Source: Apostichopus japonicus (lineage: Eukaryota > Echinodermata > Holothuroidea > Aspidochirotida > Stichopodidae). From it: a stretch of 64,000 nucleotides of DNA. This document shows positions 35,903-48,137 of the stretch, piece by piece. A program made the translations under genes and the position numbers. A model generated the notes under the pieces. The model did no database searches. It had not been told where the DNA came from and saw nothing but the letters and a program-made list of their open reading frames with translations. Each line of letters begins with the position of its first letter. The stretch's first letter is position 1. The DNA lies in contig NC_092582.1 in NCBI RefSeq assembly GCF_037975245.1, forward strand, positions 24,778,077 through 24,842,076, in the 5' to 3' direction.

Positions 35903-35938
35903 GCTTGTGACAATGGTGGTAATCTACCAGGAGAAGAG
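35903..35938 (+). CDS. 36-nt microexon candidate
   Basis: Preceded by a textbook polypyrimidine acceptor (ctttctcttcctttcag) and followed by donor GAG|GTAAGAG. In phase 0 it reads ACDNGGNLPGEE. A second phase is also open (LVTMVVIYQEK), the third has a stop. Phase 0 agrees with the exons at 24589-24650 and 41933. Confidence 0.5.
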
Positions 35939-36916
35939 GTAAGAGAGACATAGATTCATGTTCCTGTTAATTAGTAACAGTTATTTAGTAACAGGCAAGG
36001 ATGTGTTAATTAATGTGGAACAAAGAAATAAGACAAAACATTATTATACTTTGATTCTCCCCAGGCAGGAAAGATTTATAACTGACGTGTATCGAACAGG
36101 GTATTTAGATAGGCCAGCTACAATTTTATATCTCGTAACGATAATAACACTGTTCTCAATGTCAACTTCCGCACACACAGTCAGAGAAATGATAAACAAA
36201 GAAACGAATAGACCTTTAAAAACCAGGTTATTCCGATGTTATGGTGTTTTAAAGTCTCACACAAACTTGGTATTTACCTTCTAAAAGTTTCAGCTTTCCA
36301 GGCAAGGTTGACTGTAAAAGGAAAGGAAAGGTGTGACCATTTTCTCCAAACACAAAAAAAAACCCACTAATTCTATAGAAGTCTCTACTCAAATCTCCCA
36401 TAAATCTCTACTCTGGTATTCTTTGATAATATAAAATCATTAGAATCATTCTCTGGGACCGGGGAGGGGTTGGGGATGGTTAGGGGGGAGCTAAGCTTCT
36501 CACAGAAATTCGGAAAACGATGCGATAAGGTTTGCATGTAAGCATCATCACATAACCGTCAAACAGGAATAACAAAATTAAAAAAATATATTGAAATTGA
36601 AGAGATAAACTGATCGGCTCTGTTGGTATGCAAGCTGATTTACTGGTTTGTGAGGGTGTCCGCTGGGTTAATATAGCATCATTATTATTCATTGTGATAC
36701 GAGAGGGTCCATTGTGACATAAACTGACTAACTCGGAGTAGAAACCATTCACTGTGGAATGTCAGCATACCAAGCTGTTGTTATACCAAATATAAGGAAA
36801 CTAGAAACAATATATAAAGTAAATGTTTTAATATCTAAGGGATCACGTGCATCAGGTAAGTTACAATGAGGGTCTCTTTAGACTGAACTGACATGATAGC
36901 AACGGCGTAGGTATAT

Positions 36917-38854
36917 CAGGCGCGTATCCAGGATTTTCTAACCCGGGGGCGCGAATTACTATCTAAGCGGAGCGCCACCATCGGTTGGCGCGGAGCGTAC
37001 AAGAAAATTTCTGGTTTTGATGCCCCCAGATCACCGGAAATGACACTTCTCGGGCTTGAAAATGACCAAACAAATGTACACTTTTGCCTGAGAACCAAGT
37101 ATTTCTCAATTTTGTTTTCCATCCATAACCTTTTTGAAGATTGTCACCAGTCACACATCATGTTCGACCTCATTGCATGTCCTATGGATCATTGCTTTTG
37201 TATGTGATTCTACGTCACGGCCCACAATATCCGAAAGCCCCACTTTTCAAGGTTTTAAGCCCATTATTTGTTGAGAATTTGAAAATTCACATTTCTCGTG
37301 AATAAAAATCATTTCAAAACATACCCATAATGTTGCACAAAATTCAATCTATGGACAACCAATAGGGAAAAACCTCCTTCAACCCCTAATAGACAGGTAC
37401 AAATTGCACGAGTAGAGGAAAGTATGATGAAGAATGTTGGTCAGGAAATTTTCGAAAATTCAGACACAGTTAATTTATTGGTGTAGAAATATTAAAACCT
37501 CTTATTATGGCTATTATAAAACTTGGTTGCAGGAAATGAAAAATAGCAGATATTTCCGATATCAGGTATATCGAAACCGAACACTACACACATAGGCGTA
37601 GGTCCCGTAGGAGGCGGGGCTGCACCCCCCACCCCGCAACCAATTTTTTTTCGGGCACCTACTGAGAGAAAAATAAATAGCAATGAATAGGTTAAAAATT
37701 ATCTCCTTGGTAATTAAAATAAAGTTCTAAGATTGGCCGACATTACTACTGTAAAAGAGAGTTTGACATAAATGGATCTGTATATGCCTTTTCTCCATCT
37801 ACATAAGACATTTGGTTGTTTACATTAGCATCCGGCGGTATACTGTGCTACTTTCACGGACCGTAAGGTACACGATGCCATGCAATGTAATGACCGATGC
37901 TTGCTTATATGATATTGGCATCGATATGTTGAACGCGCGCAAAGCGCGCGAAAAATTTTGGCTTTTTTCGGGCAAGTCGTTACAGCCCCAAATCCAATTG
38001 GGCTACGCCTCCGACTACACACATAGACAGTTTTTGAGGCTGTTCATCGTGGAACAGGCATTTCAATGCTCACTGATATGATGTTATATCTGCTCTTTGC
38101 TTTACAAATTCGAACAGGCGTGTAGCGAGTAATTGCCAAGGGAGGGGCGAAGCCTGTAGTCAAACTATCTAAGCGAAGCGCCATGAGTTAGCGAAGCGAA
38201 GCGAAGCGTACAAGAAAATGTTTGGCCGAAAATGCCTCCCAGATCGCTGGAAATGACACTTCCCAGGCCTTGTAAGTTGCACCTAAGCATTGTCTATTTT
38301 GAAATTACTTGCGATGTCATAAAGAACATTTGCTCGGGGGGGGGGGGGGGCGGTCGCCCCCTTCCCGAAATGCGTCATGTTCCCGACGACCCCGTCGAGT
38401 TCAAGACCAGCCACAGTTGGTTCCATATAGCACAATTGTACAATTGTTTAAGGCGTCCATACACACACACGCGTTGTGATAGACCATATATAGTATTTAT
38501 ATAGATACATTAGTGAGAGAGGGAAAAAACTTCAAAAATGGAGTTGTTGGTGTAAGGGGTAGGGTGAGGCGCACACCCACTCCGTAATCCTTGATCTGTC
38601 ACTGGCTACCATGTGTATATAATAGGGATCAGCGCTTTTACTATGACTGTTCCTCTTTCTCTTCCCGAAGTCTTGGCTATCTTCTACTCCTTCCCTTTCT
38701 CCTTTTCTCTCTTTTTTCTTCTTCTTTTCCCTTCCTTTCTCTCCTCCTTTTCTTTTTTCCCCCTCATTTTCCCTTTTTTCTTCTCTTTTTTTCTCTCCTC
38801 TTTTTCTTACCCGGGGGGCGCGCGCCCCCAACGCCCCCCCTGGATACGCACCTG
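36917..38854 (-). mobile_element. Nested 2-kb hAT-like composite, copy III
   Basis: Ends CAGGCGCGTATCCAGG and CCTGGATACGCACCTG, with TATAT on both sides as a possible short duplication. Block order equals copy II: core module (36958-37050), CG-rich hairpin (37934-37951), buried element end (about 38115), second core (38163-38265), G-run, pyrimidine tract (38655-38810). A tandem gcgaa expansion occurs at about 38190-38207. Confidence 0.82.
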
Positions 38855-41800
38855 TATATTTAACGAAGATGAACCTACGTGTATGTGAGGTGACTTCTCA
38901 ATATTTCTAACAAAAAGTCAAAAGAATAAACACAGTAATTGGGCAATATGCTTAAATCAATTTCGATGTGTCAGTCTAGAGCCGCGAAAAATACAAGTAA
39001 TTTAGAGAAGATTGTTGTCTCAAATCTGATTGATTTCCAGCACAACCTGATACTGTTAGTATTACATGTTATGTAATCGCCAAATGTGTGGTTTAAATAT
39101 GTTACCAAACCAATATTATACTTGTCAAATTGAGATAAAAGGCATCATTCTACATTATTTTCCAAGTCATGAAATTAAATTTTCAAGTATCTAATGTGAA
39201 CATTAATCTTATAAGTATGTTGCTTAAACACATTAACAAACAGATGGCGCTTGTAACACCAAATCAGAAGGTTATTTTCCTTTTTTTTTTAATTTAAATT
39301 TGTTTCATTATATGTAATGACACCTGGTTAGTCCAGCTAACAAACAGTGTTCTTATGGATATTTTTTTTGCATCGAATTATGTCTTCTTTTTCTAGAATT
39401 AAAACAAGAGCTGTTTTCACGGCATGTTATATCTACTTTACTGAGGTCCTGTTAATGTTAAGTTAGCTTACACGTACAGCTAGGATTGTTTGGGCGTAGT
39501 GGTAATAACGAATACTGGGTTTGTATAGTCACCATGCAGAAGATGGATGTGTTGGTGTGTTGAAGTATTTCTGTTGAAAGGCAGAAAAATAGCAGCTTGT
39601 AGTTCAAATGTTTGAAGGCCGAGGGAGGAAGGATTCATCCGACTAAAGTATTTAAATCTAAAATATGTTATCCAAAGTTGAATGAAGATGTATATCACCC
39701 TCACCCCCTCCCCTCCACCATCCCCATAGGCTCAGGAGACCAATTTGTTTTGGGGGGCTGTAACGGCTTGCCTGAAAATAAAACCAAAAAAAACATTGCA
39801 AATTAGATTTCTTTCAGTAGGTGGCCGAACATTTTTATTTGGTATGGGGGCTGCAGACCCCCCCCCCAGCCCCCCATTGCCTCCTACGCCTATGACCACC
39901 ACCACCATGGACGCACATTAAACGTCATAAACCGCCAAAAATGTTACAATATGTTCATAAACAGCTGCCATATTTCCCTTTGAACGTCCGGATTGCCCTT
40001 CGTTTTTATCTGGCTCACAATTTCATATTTTGGATGTTACTATAGGCCTTGTAGCTGCAAAACTAACAGGTTCCCAGACATTGGTACTATGGTAACCACA
40101 GATGCCCGGATGCTGTGGGAATGGGATGGTAGTGTTTTATGATCGCGAATAATTTTTAGAGGAACAGTGATTTTCAGCCATAGTTGTGTATATTTTCGCA
40201 TTTGGGGTCCCGGAACGCCATACAAAATACTTGATTTCAGGAGTTGTTTAGACTTCGCAGGCATTATGCCTCCGGATCCAACTACACCACTGACTATGGG
40301 TATTAAGCGGGCACTTGACCGTCGGAACATTAACAGGGCAACGCTTCAGACCCACAGAACATAGGCCTGAGTCCGCCTGCCCCCCCCCCCCCTCGTCTAC
40401 TGTTCATCACTAACCTGTGTTATTGGGACTGTTACTTAGACTAGTTTATAAATCACCATAGACCCAAAATCTGAACGATTTATCCTTAATTAAATTATAG
40501 TTTTCGATAACAAGGTAGCACTCGCAAGCAAGACTCTGTCTTGCGCACTATAATATGCATTTATAATTAACCCCTAAACTGATCTTTTGCAATATAATAT
40601 GCATTTATCATTAAAGCCTAAACGGTTAATATTCCTCCACTGAAAACAAATGCTGCTAACTATAACAACACAAGTTCCGCCATAACAAAACATAAGAGCA
40701 GAACCCGATCTAGAATGGTCAAGAGAACCAACTAAAATAACGATCCCGTTATATGTCACTAATGGTGACGTCATGGAATTTCCTTATTAAAGGAACAACA
40801 GTATAAACGTCAGATAGTGACACGGCCTACCCAACATTGTACTTAACCTTTAAACAAAGTTTAATCAAATTAGTTTCAAAGTTCTAGAGGAAGAAGGGAG
40901 AGGGATGGGTCCAGCTGGAAATATATAAACCACATTTATGGATCAAACTCAGTTTACCTTCAGAATGGAGTACACTGGTAATTTTAACACCCTAAGAATG
41001 CTGCACCCTTCACCAACTCTTGAACTCTCACCTTGTATTGCATAATCACATGAGTCAATGTCCAGTGTGATTTGTCTCCTACATTTGTGGATTCTTAAGA
41101 AAATCACAGAATGAGAGATGAGTGACCTGGATATGTTTCTATAGTAATTAAATTAATGTTTGAAGGAATTGTCGAACTTTAATAATGATGAGAATGTTAA
41201 AACCTGCAGCTAAATTGAAAATGGTTACTCAGGTTGACGGGATCAGCTTATAAACAGGACGGAACATTTCCCTGCATCGCACCAATGATAGTACATTGGG
41301 TTGCATGGATTGAGTCTTAGTGATATCAATGGGAAATTCCCTGGATAGGGTCATTTGATGGTTACCGGTAGGGAAGAGGATGAGTTGTGGAGATCAGTGA
41401 ACTGGGTCTTGTACAGTAATCCTGTTTTACACAGAAATCTCTTTTATTGACTGGGAGAGGATTATATCCTTGTGCAATGAGTTAATCATTGTTGACATGT
41501 GTTATTCATTTGGTTATTTATGTAGTTATTTCAATATTTCAAGCAAACGGTATAACTTTTTATAGAATCCAACCTTCACAAATTAGTCCTTTCAAGCATG
41601 AAATCAAAGCGACCACATCATTAGAGACCTTGAATTCATGGATTTAGCCTCCATATGTATATCATGTTCAGTACTAAAATATTCGCAGGACGTACTCGTT
41701 AGAAATCACTAAAATAATAACTGAAATAATAATAATAATAAACAGGACAAAAATTGGCAAGACATTTGAAAAAAACATTCAAAGTTTAATGTAACATGAA

Positions 41801-41932
41801 TCGATTTATTTGAACTAATACTTTTAACATGAATGCATATGATGAATATTTACAACATTTAACTATACTGCATTGTCTTTGTTTCTGTATTATCTTATAC
41901 ATATTCATTACTTATAATTTCCTCTTGTTTAG
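38855..41932. other. Gene-free stretch (probable intron)
   Basis: No supported exon. A possible hAT terminus CAACTACACCACTG ends at 40292 without a visible partner. C-runs at about 39859 and 40380-40392. TGACGTCA at 40766. Confidence 0.4.
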
Positions 41933-41997
41933 GACTTCGATGATGAGAGTTATCAGGAAAACCTGGCGAAATTCAACCGGGCAAGGCGCAAGTAACT
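41933..41997 (+). CDS. Candidate last coding exon of the 24.6-42.9 kb gene
   Basis: Acceptor tttcctcttgtttag precedes. Phase 0 gives DFDDESYQENLAKFNRARRK then TAA at 41993-41995. Donor GTAAGT follows at 41998. The stop sits 2 nt before the junction, so the next exon would be 3'UTR. If the weaker donor at 41992 (GTAACT) were used instead, an open frame of about 40 codons continues in the exon at 42504. The charged C-terminus is not a family I recognise. Confidence 0.45.
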
Positions 41998-42503
41998 GTA
42001 AGTCAATACAGCTGAATACTCTCTACCTTAGTATTTAACATAGTATTTGTTAACAGTGATTGTCTGATACTTTCAATTGTAAAATCTTAATATATTAAAA
42101 ATAATCTCCATCAATAACCATAATTTGTATTCCTATATCTGTGATTATCTAATATTATCTGGTCACTTACATCATTTGCTTCAACTTATAATTGGTTTTA
42201 TCATATTTTTCCTTCACAAAGCAAATCCTGATTAATGTAAGGAAATGAGTGATGAGTTCCTTCCATTAACAGAAACATCGTTCGCTTGTTTCCCGTGTCG
42301 CGGTGTTGTTTAGCTGATGTGTAAAATTACTGGTTGGCTCATGGTACTGCTGGCGCTTTTTCCGGGGGAGGGGGAGGAGGCGGGATGGGAGGGGGGTTGT
42401 CTAGGTATAACTTCCCCATTATTCCACGAATAAGTGTTTCCTTGACCCATTTATTATGATAACAATGTTACATAATATATCTCATTTTATCTCTATCTTA
42501 CAG

Positions 42504-42866
42504 CTCAATGCAAGATGCATGTTCATCTGGTGTTGCCAATCATCAACAGGACTGTGACGTAATTCACTCAATCCTCAAATTGATGGCAGTAATTTTAGTG
42601 AGAAAGGATCTAATAAAGATTTAGGTTGTAAACTGTTAATACCTCCCAAATACTACAAACAGCTCCAGATAGAGCTTCAGTATAAAACACATGCAACTAG
42701 TCTAGTATTATTGTGACGTCATCAAATGCCCATATTCTCAAGACAATGGAATGGTGACTTGGTGAAGACTGTAACTTTTACATATATTGTGAATGGATCT
42801 TGTAGAGAGATTATGTTGCAAAATAATAATAATAACTCCATTTACAATAAAGAAGTAAAATTTGAA
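42504..42866 (+). other. Probable 3'UTR exon with AATAAA
   Basis: Acceptor ttatctctatcttacag precedes. AATAAA at 42846-42851 (and an earlier one at 42614) is followed by AT-rich sequence. The exact cleavage site cannot be seen. Confidence 0.4.
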
Positions 42867-45800
42867 AGATAACTGTTCAATTAACATTTTGTTTTAAAGG
42901 ATTACTTTAAGCGGAATTTCAGTCTTTAAATGTTATTGTCTAAAATGGAGTGTTGTTAATATTTCTTCAACTTTTCTGGTTTGGTACGATAAATGTTTGG
43001 AATACTCCTTTAATGCTAAATTGATGATGACGTCAGCCCCTTAGTGAAGGCCTAAATATTCATGTTAATAATGTGATTTAATTTGATTTGAATAAATCAA
43101 CAACATCAAGTTTTGTAACTTCGTTCTTAAACCAGAGCATATATAGATGATTTTCAACTACATTTGTCCATGTGGAATTTTTACTTCAATGTTAACATGT
43201 TATTTGAGACTATAAACTCTTTTCATCACATTGTGTTTTGTGTTGTATTTGATGAACTGATATAACTGTCTCCGTATTATACTATATAGTCCAGTTACCT
43301 TTACTGATGAACTCAGCTGTTTAAAGTAACATGTCTCAAAATGTTATATTCAGACATCCTAGACTGAAAGCTAGTGGTCTAAAACATGACAACATTAATG
43401 TTGTGATTAAAGTCTTCTTTAATATGCTACATGTTCAACTACTTAGTTTTGTGCGCTAAAGTGTACAAATGTAATTGATAGGTTTTGTTAGTCACATCGC
43501 TGTCGACTAGAGGGGTAAGGTGATGGGGATATAAATGTTATCCAGTGATCATTTCTGAATGTGATGAATATGCTGCTAAAGTTTGTACTGACTGTACACT
43601 ATCTCCTATTGAGAGAAAGCGACTTCATCTACACCACCAAATGATCTAGTATGGTGACGTCACTGATTACCAAGTTGAAGAAACAATTAACACATTTACT
43701 AGTTTTCTCTCTTGAATTCAGCTTTATGAAGTTTAAAACAAAACGATGACAGGAAAGTACATATTAGCAATCATTATGAACGGCTCGTCCACTAATAATT
43801 AAGATATATTACCCACCTATTAGGCGGGTCTAACCCCAGGAAGTATACATAATTTAAATTAATTGCAAGCGTTTTCTTTCTTTTTTCAAAGAAGGGGATG
43901 GGGTGTCTAGTACATTTTCTCCATCCTACCAAGAGATTTAGTGAACTTTGTAAACTGTAAATAACTCCAAATACTACAAAGAACTCCAAACAAAGATTCG
44001 ATATCTTACATGATCATACAGGCTACTTATTATGTTATTGTAAAGTGTACAACAGGTACATCTTACGTTTTATTACCCACATTACTGTCCACATATACTT
44101 CTTTTTTAACTCATTTGCTCTTGAAGCCAAATTCAATTGACTAAGAGCCAAATAAACTAATAATGACGTCATCCATTACCCACTACTTCATCAGTAAAGG
44201 AGACTATTTATCTCTTGGATGTCAACTACTGAGAGAGGGAAGAAAAAGAGCACAATCCCTATCTTACTATGTGTGTGTATGTGAAGGGGGGGGTGGGGTG
44301 TAAGATGACGTACCCACCACATTGTTCACCTAGTATATGTTAAATTAGTTATTTGCACTACCAACAGAACGCTAATTTGTAGAATGAAAATTAAACGGTA
44401 AAGTGCAGTATTTTTTCTATTTTATTTTTTCCTAATATGTAACAAAGTCCCTGGTCATGTACTGCTGGTGATCTGCTCTCAGCCTCCATACACTGCTCGG
44501 TGCTAGGTATAACATCTTCATTGGTCCAATTCTTTATAATGATACGATTCATCCAAATTCCAGACCCATATCTCCACCTCCCAACAAACCCCGACCGCCC
44601 CCACCCCACACCGTTCCCCGACAAACACTTTACTACTCAGAACAATGCATAAACACCTAATTATGTTAACATTTCTAAACTATTTTTTAATCAGACATGT
44701 TTAGAATGCTTTGGTAATAATCTGTACATACTGTATCCACGTACACTCGGTAACTAGGAGTGCGTGCTTAAAGTTTTGGGTGGTTTATTCGTTCTTCCTT
44801 TTAATAAATTTTGATTTAAACTGTGATCGGTTCCGTAATGTCTTAAATCTAACACGAGTAGAGTCGCATTAATTGTTTCAATGTTAAGACTAAAATGACA
44901 TTAATTGGTTATGTACAATACCATGGTGTTATTAAAATCGATCTGCAAGAACTTAGAGGTGATATTAATTAATATCTGCGACATTTTGTTCTTATTTTCT
45001 TCAGCATTTCTTTCTGTTTCTATGTATTATCGTTCTCACATGAAGACAATAAGATTACGTCATTGTTATGTCATTTTATATGATTCCAAATAACAAATGT
45101 ATATTCAACATATTAAGTAACTGATACTTTAATAACTTCATTGATCAATACTTTTCATTTTATTCTTTATTATTATTTTAAGATTCGCTTTATAATTGTT
45201 TTCATTGATTTATGATCTGTGCATATCATATCATCATATAATAATTGAGTTTATTATTTTCAATTATACGGCATATCCTATTCTATGTATTAACTGATCC
45301 CATCAGCTCTCAAAGAATATAACATGAACGCTCAAAATAGTTCACCGACAAACAAACATAAAAAAGTTTCTTTTTAGTGTTAACACTAACATTTCACTAG
45401 TAACAGTCAAGTTAAGGACACTTTGATCATGCGCAATTAGTTCAATCTCTCCAGGTATGATGACATAACGTCGATGTAGGATTTTTAATATTACTAAAGA
45501 AATTAATGAGATTGACAGGTTACCCTTATTTTTAGGGCTTTTAATGGATATCATATTGTTATTTTGCAATTGCAAAATAACTTTAAATTGTTGCTACATT
45601 TTTGCTGGTTATATTTTTACTCAAAAGAGCCTGTAACGTCGATAATTCTAAATAGTGTAGAGGAAAATGTACATTTGACTTAATAAAGAGAATCATATAC
45701 TAAGCATCCTGGTGAAATGTGTATCCAATTCCTACATTGCGTTTTGGAGATATCGATAGCTGAAATTGCTGAAATCGCTGAAATCGATAGCTGAAATTGA

Positions 45801-46114
45801 TATCGATAGCTGAAGTTTGTACAAAAGTGAACTTGAAGCAAACAGGTGTGATTGATGTCTTAGTTGCACACTGACAGCAAAATGTTTAGTTTATTGCATA
45901 CAAATGTTGATTCCTTATCGAAGGCAAAAGGAATATATGTGGGGTCGATGGCGTGTGCGTGTATGTGTGAGTCTGTGACACTTGCAACGGAGTTATGCAT
46001 ATTTGTCATACTTGTTATGTAGATTTTTAGTAGAAGTATAGTAAGAAGGTGTGCCCAATTTTTGTAGCGTTGACCTTATGAATATTAATAAGGTTATGGT
46101 GTCAACCGTAAAAC
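42867..46114. other. Gene-free stretch with several TGACGTCA sites
   Basis: No supported exon. TGACGTCA at 43028, 43655 and 44164. A short GATATCGATAGCTGAAAT repeat lies at about 45750-45820. Confidence 0.4.
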
Positions 46115-46500
46115 GTTATACATTGCAATAACTCCGCAACCCGTAGTCGGATTGCAGTCGAACTTGGTATACAGTTGCTGGTTAATATCTGGGCCCCCAA
46201 AATACCGGACCCATTTTTGAGCTGGTGGGACCAAATTTTATTTCCAACTAAAATGCATTTTGGGGCAACTTCTTTGGGCCCGAATTTTTGGGTCCCAATA
46301 TTTTGGGGCAATCTGAGCCCACATTTTCTCTCCATTGCAATAACACCGCTACCGTAAGTCGGGTTGTAGCCAAACTTGGTAAACAGTTGTTGGTTAATAG
46401 CTGCTACATGTAAGCCATCTGGACCCCAATAATTCCGGGCCCATTTTTGGCCGGCATGGCCCAACTTTTATTTTCAACTCAAATGCGTTTTGGGACAAGT
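46115..46500 (+). repeat. Two diverged tandem units of about 210 bp
   Basis: Unit 1 (about 46115-46327) and unit 2 (about 46331-46500) share cattgcaataac, gtcggattgcag/gtcgggttgtag, aacttggtaaacagttg and a GGGCCCATTTTT-type block. They look like part of a longer tandem or dispersed family. Confidence 0.75.
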
Positions 46501-47908
46501 TCATTGTTATTTTAAAGCGCCTTATAAATGATTCTTGTTAGGTTGCATTATACTTAAACCATTTATTAATTTTACTCTCTTTCAAGATTTAGTTGCTTTT
46601 CTTTCGTTCCTCCTATTTCTATATTATGAATTAATCTTTGATATTACTCACGCGTAATAAAGTGAATATTAATAGAATATTGTTAAATGTTATCATAATA
46701 ACAACGACTGGCTGTCAATCGTTATACCATTGATTGTGTTACTCAAAATCATTCTAACACATTGTCTTAGACATTAATTAATAACAATGACATGTTTTGT
46801 TTTTCAATCCAGTTCTTTGTTCCATTGTTATGATCTCTAATGATGTTTCTTTGAAGACAATAGGAACATGTGACTTTGACGTATAATAGTAATATTTTAA
46901 CATGATAGTAACGAAGATAATGTTCTGTACATTTAACATTAACCTTAAATGCGATGATCGGCTCACCATACATATCTTTCATTATCCTCGTTATTTTGCT
47001 ACTTCTTATTAATGATGCTTGTTGATAATTAATGAATATTCATGATCTCTTCATTGTTATTCAGTTTTTGTCGTATTTGCTTTAACCCAATTGGATATGA
47101 TGAAGCCATAAAGTTGACCAATATAACACAAGCCCCATCCCGAAAAACTGAATATAAGTACATTACTATACAAACACCGACTAACAGATAAATATGGATG
47201 AAATCACTGCATTGCGGTTTATGATATTAGGTATTTCCAAGGTAATAATTATTCCTTTATTTTGTAATTGTTCTTGGTATCTTCCATATTTCTGTATGCT
47301 TGTACAATATATAATTTTTGCAACCAAACACACTTGTTCCCTTTGAGGCGATCCTGGTCTCTCATTGTGATACAATCACAACATATCCATCCCGTTTATC
47401 TGTTCCTATATCATAAGTTCATATCGTAGAATCTTATAATGAAAATTATTGATATGTATGTTGTAATGTCAATGGAAGCAATAAAAGAAAACTAATCAGA
47501 GATATATTGTCAACAGTGTTATCTCTGTGTACATGGGCGGCGATCATGGGGGGAACGGGGGGCTTGCCCCCCAATATTTTAGGTGGGATATAGTATCTAC
47601 TATCCCCCCCCCCCACGAATATTTGGTGGCATAGTTTTTTTGTGTTGCTATAAATAGAAAATAATGCGTGAGATTGTTTATCCAAATCATATTTGGCGGT
47701 GGCTAAAACTTCATCCAACACATGCTGCATGAGGTAAATGACTCTTCGTGATCGTTTCTGTGACCGTATAGCAAGTTGTAACTCATGATTATTATCATAA
47801 TATCTGTACATCTCTTGTGTATGAGTGTAAGTACGTACAATCATAATGATCTACGTCGATATGGGTTCACTGGGTTTCCATTTGGCCTTCCTACAAGATT
47901 TATAACCG
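46501..47908. other. Gene-free stretch
   Basis: No supported exon. A hAT-like remnant with a C-run lies at about 47530-47650. Confidence 0.4.
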
Positions 47909-48137
47909 CCGGCGCGTAGCCAAGGGGTGGGACGAAAGTGGGCGACCGCCCCGCCCCTCGAGCATAGTTTTTGTATTTATTTATGATATCGCTAGTAATT
48001 TCAAAATAGAAAATGCTTAGATGCAACTTACAAGGCATGGAAAGTGCCATTTTCAGCGATCTGGGAGGCATTTACGGCCAAAATTTTCTTATAACAAGCT
48101 TCGCCCCTCCCTTGGCAAATTCCTCGCTACGCGCCTG
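47909..48137 (+). mobile_element. hAT-type MITE (229 bp), relative of 8843-9157
   Basis: Ends CcGGCGCGTAGCCAAGG and CTCGCTACGCGCCTG. Flanks tataaccg (47901-47908) and tctaaccg (48138-48145) agree at 7 of 8 bases. It shares the atatcgctagtaatttcaaa block with 8843-9157 but has lost the palindromic part of the core module. Confidence 0.85.

Noticed and set aside
40040-40330. 96-codon minus-strand frame starting MFRRSSARLIPIVSG
   Set aside because: It runs through a hAT-like terminus (CAGTGGTGTAGTTGGATCC on the minus strand) and has no splice or family support.
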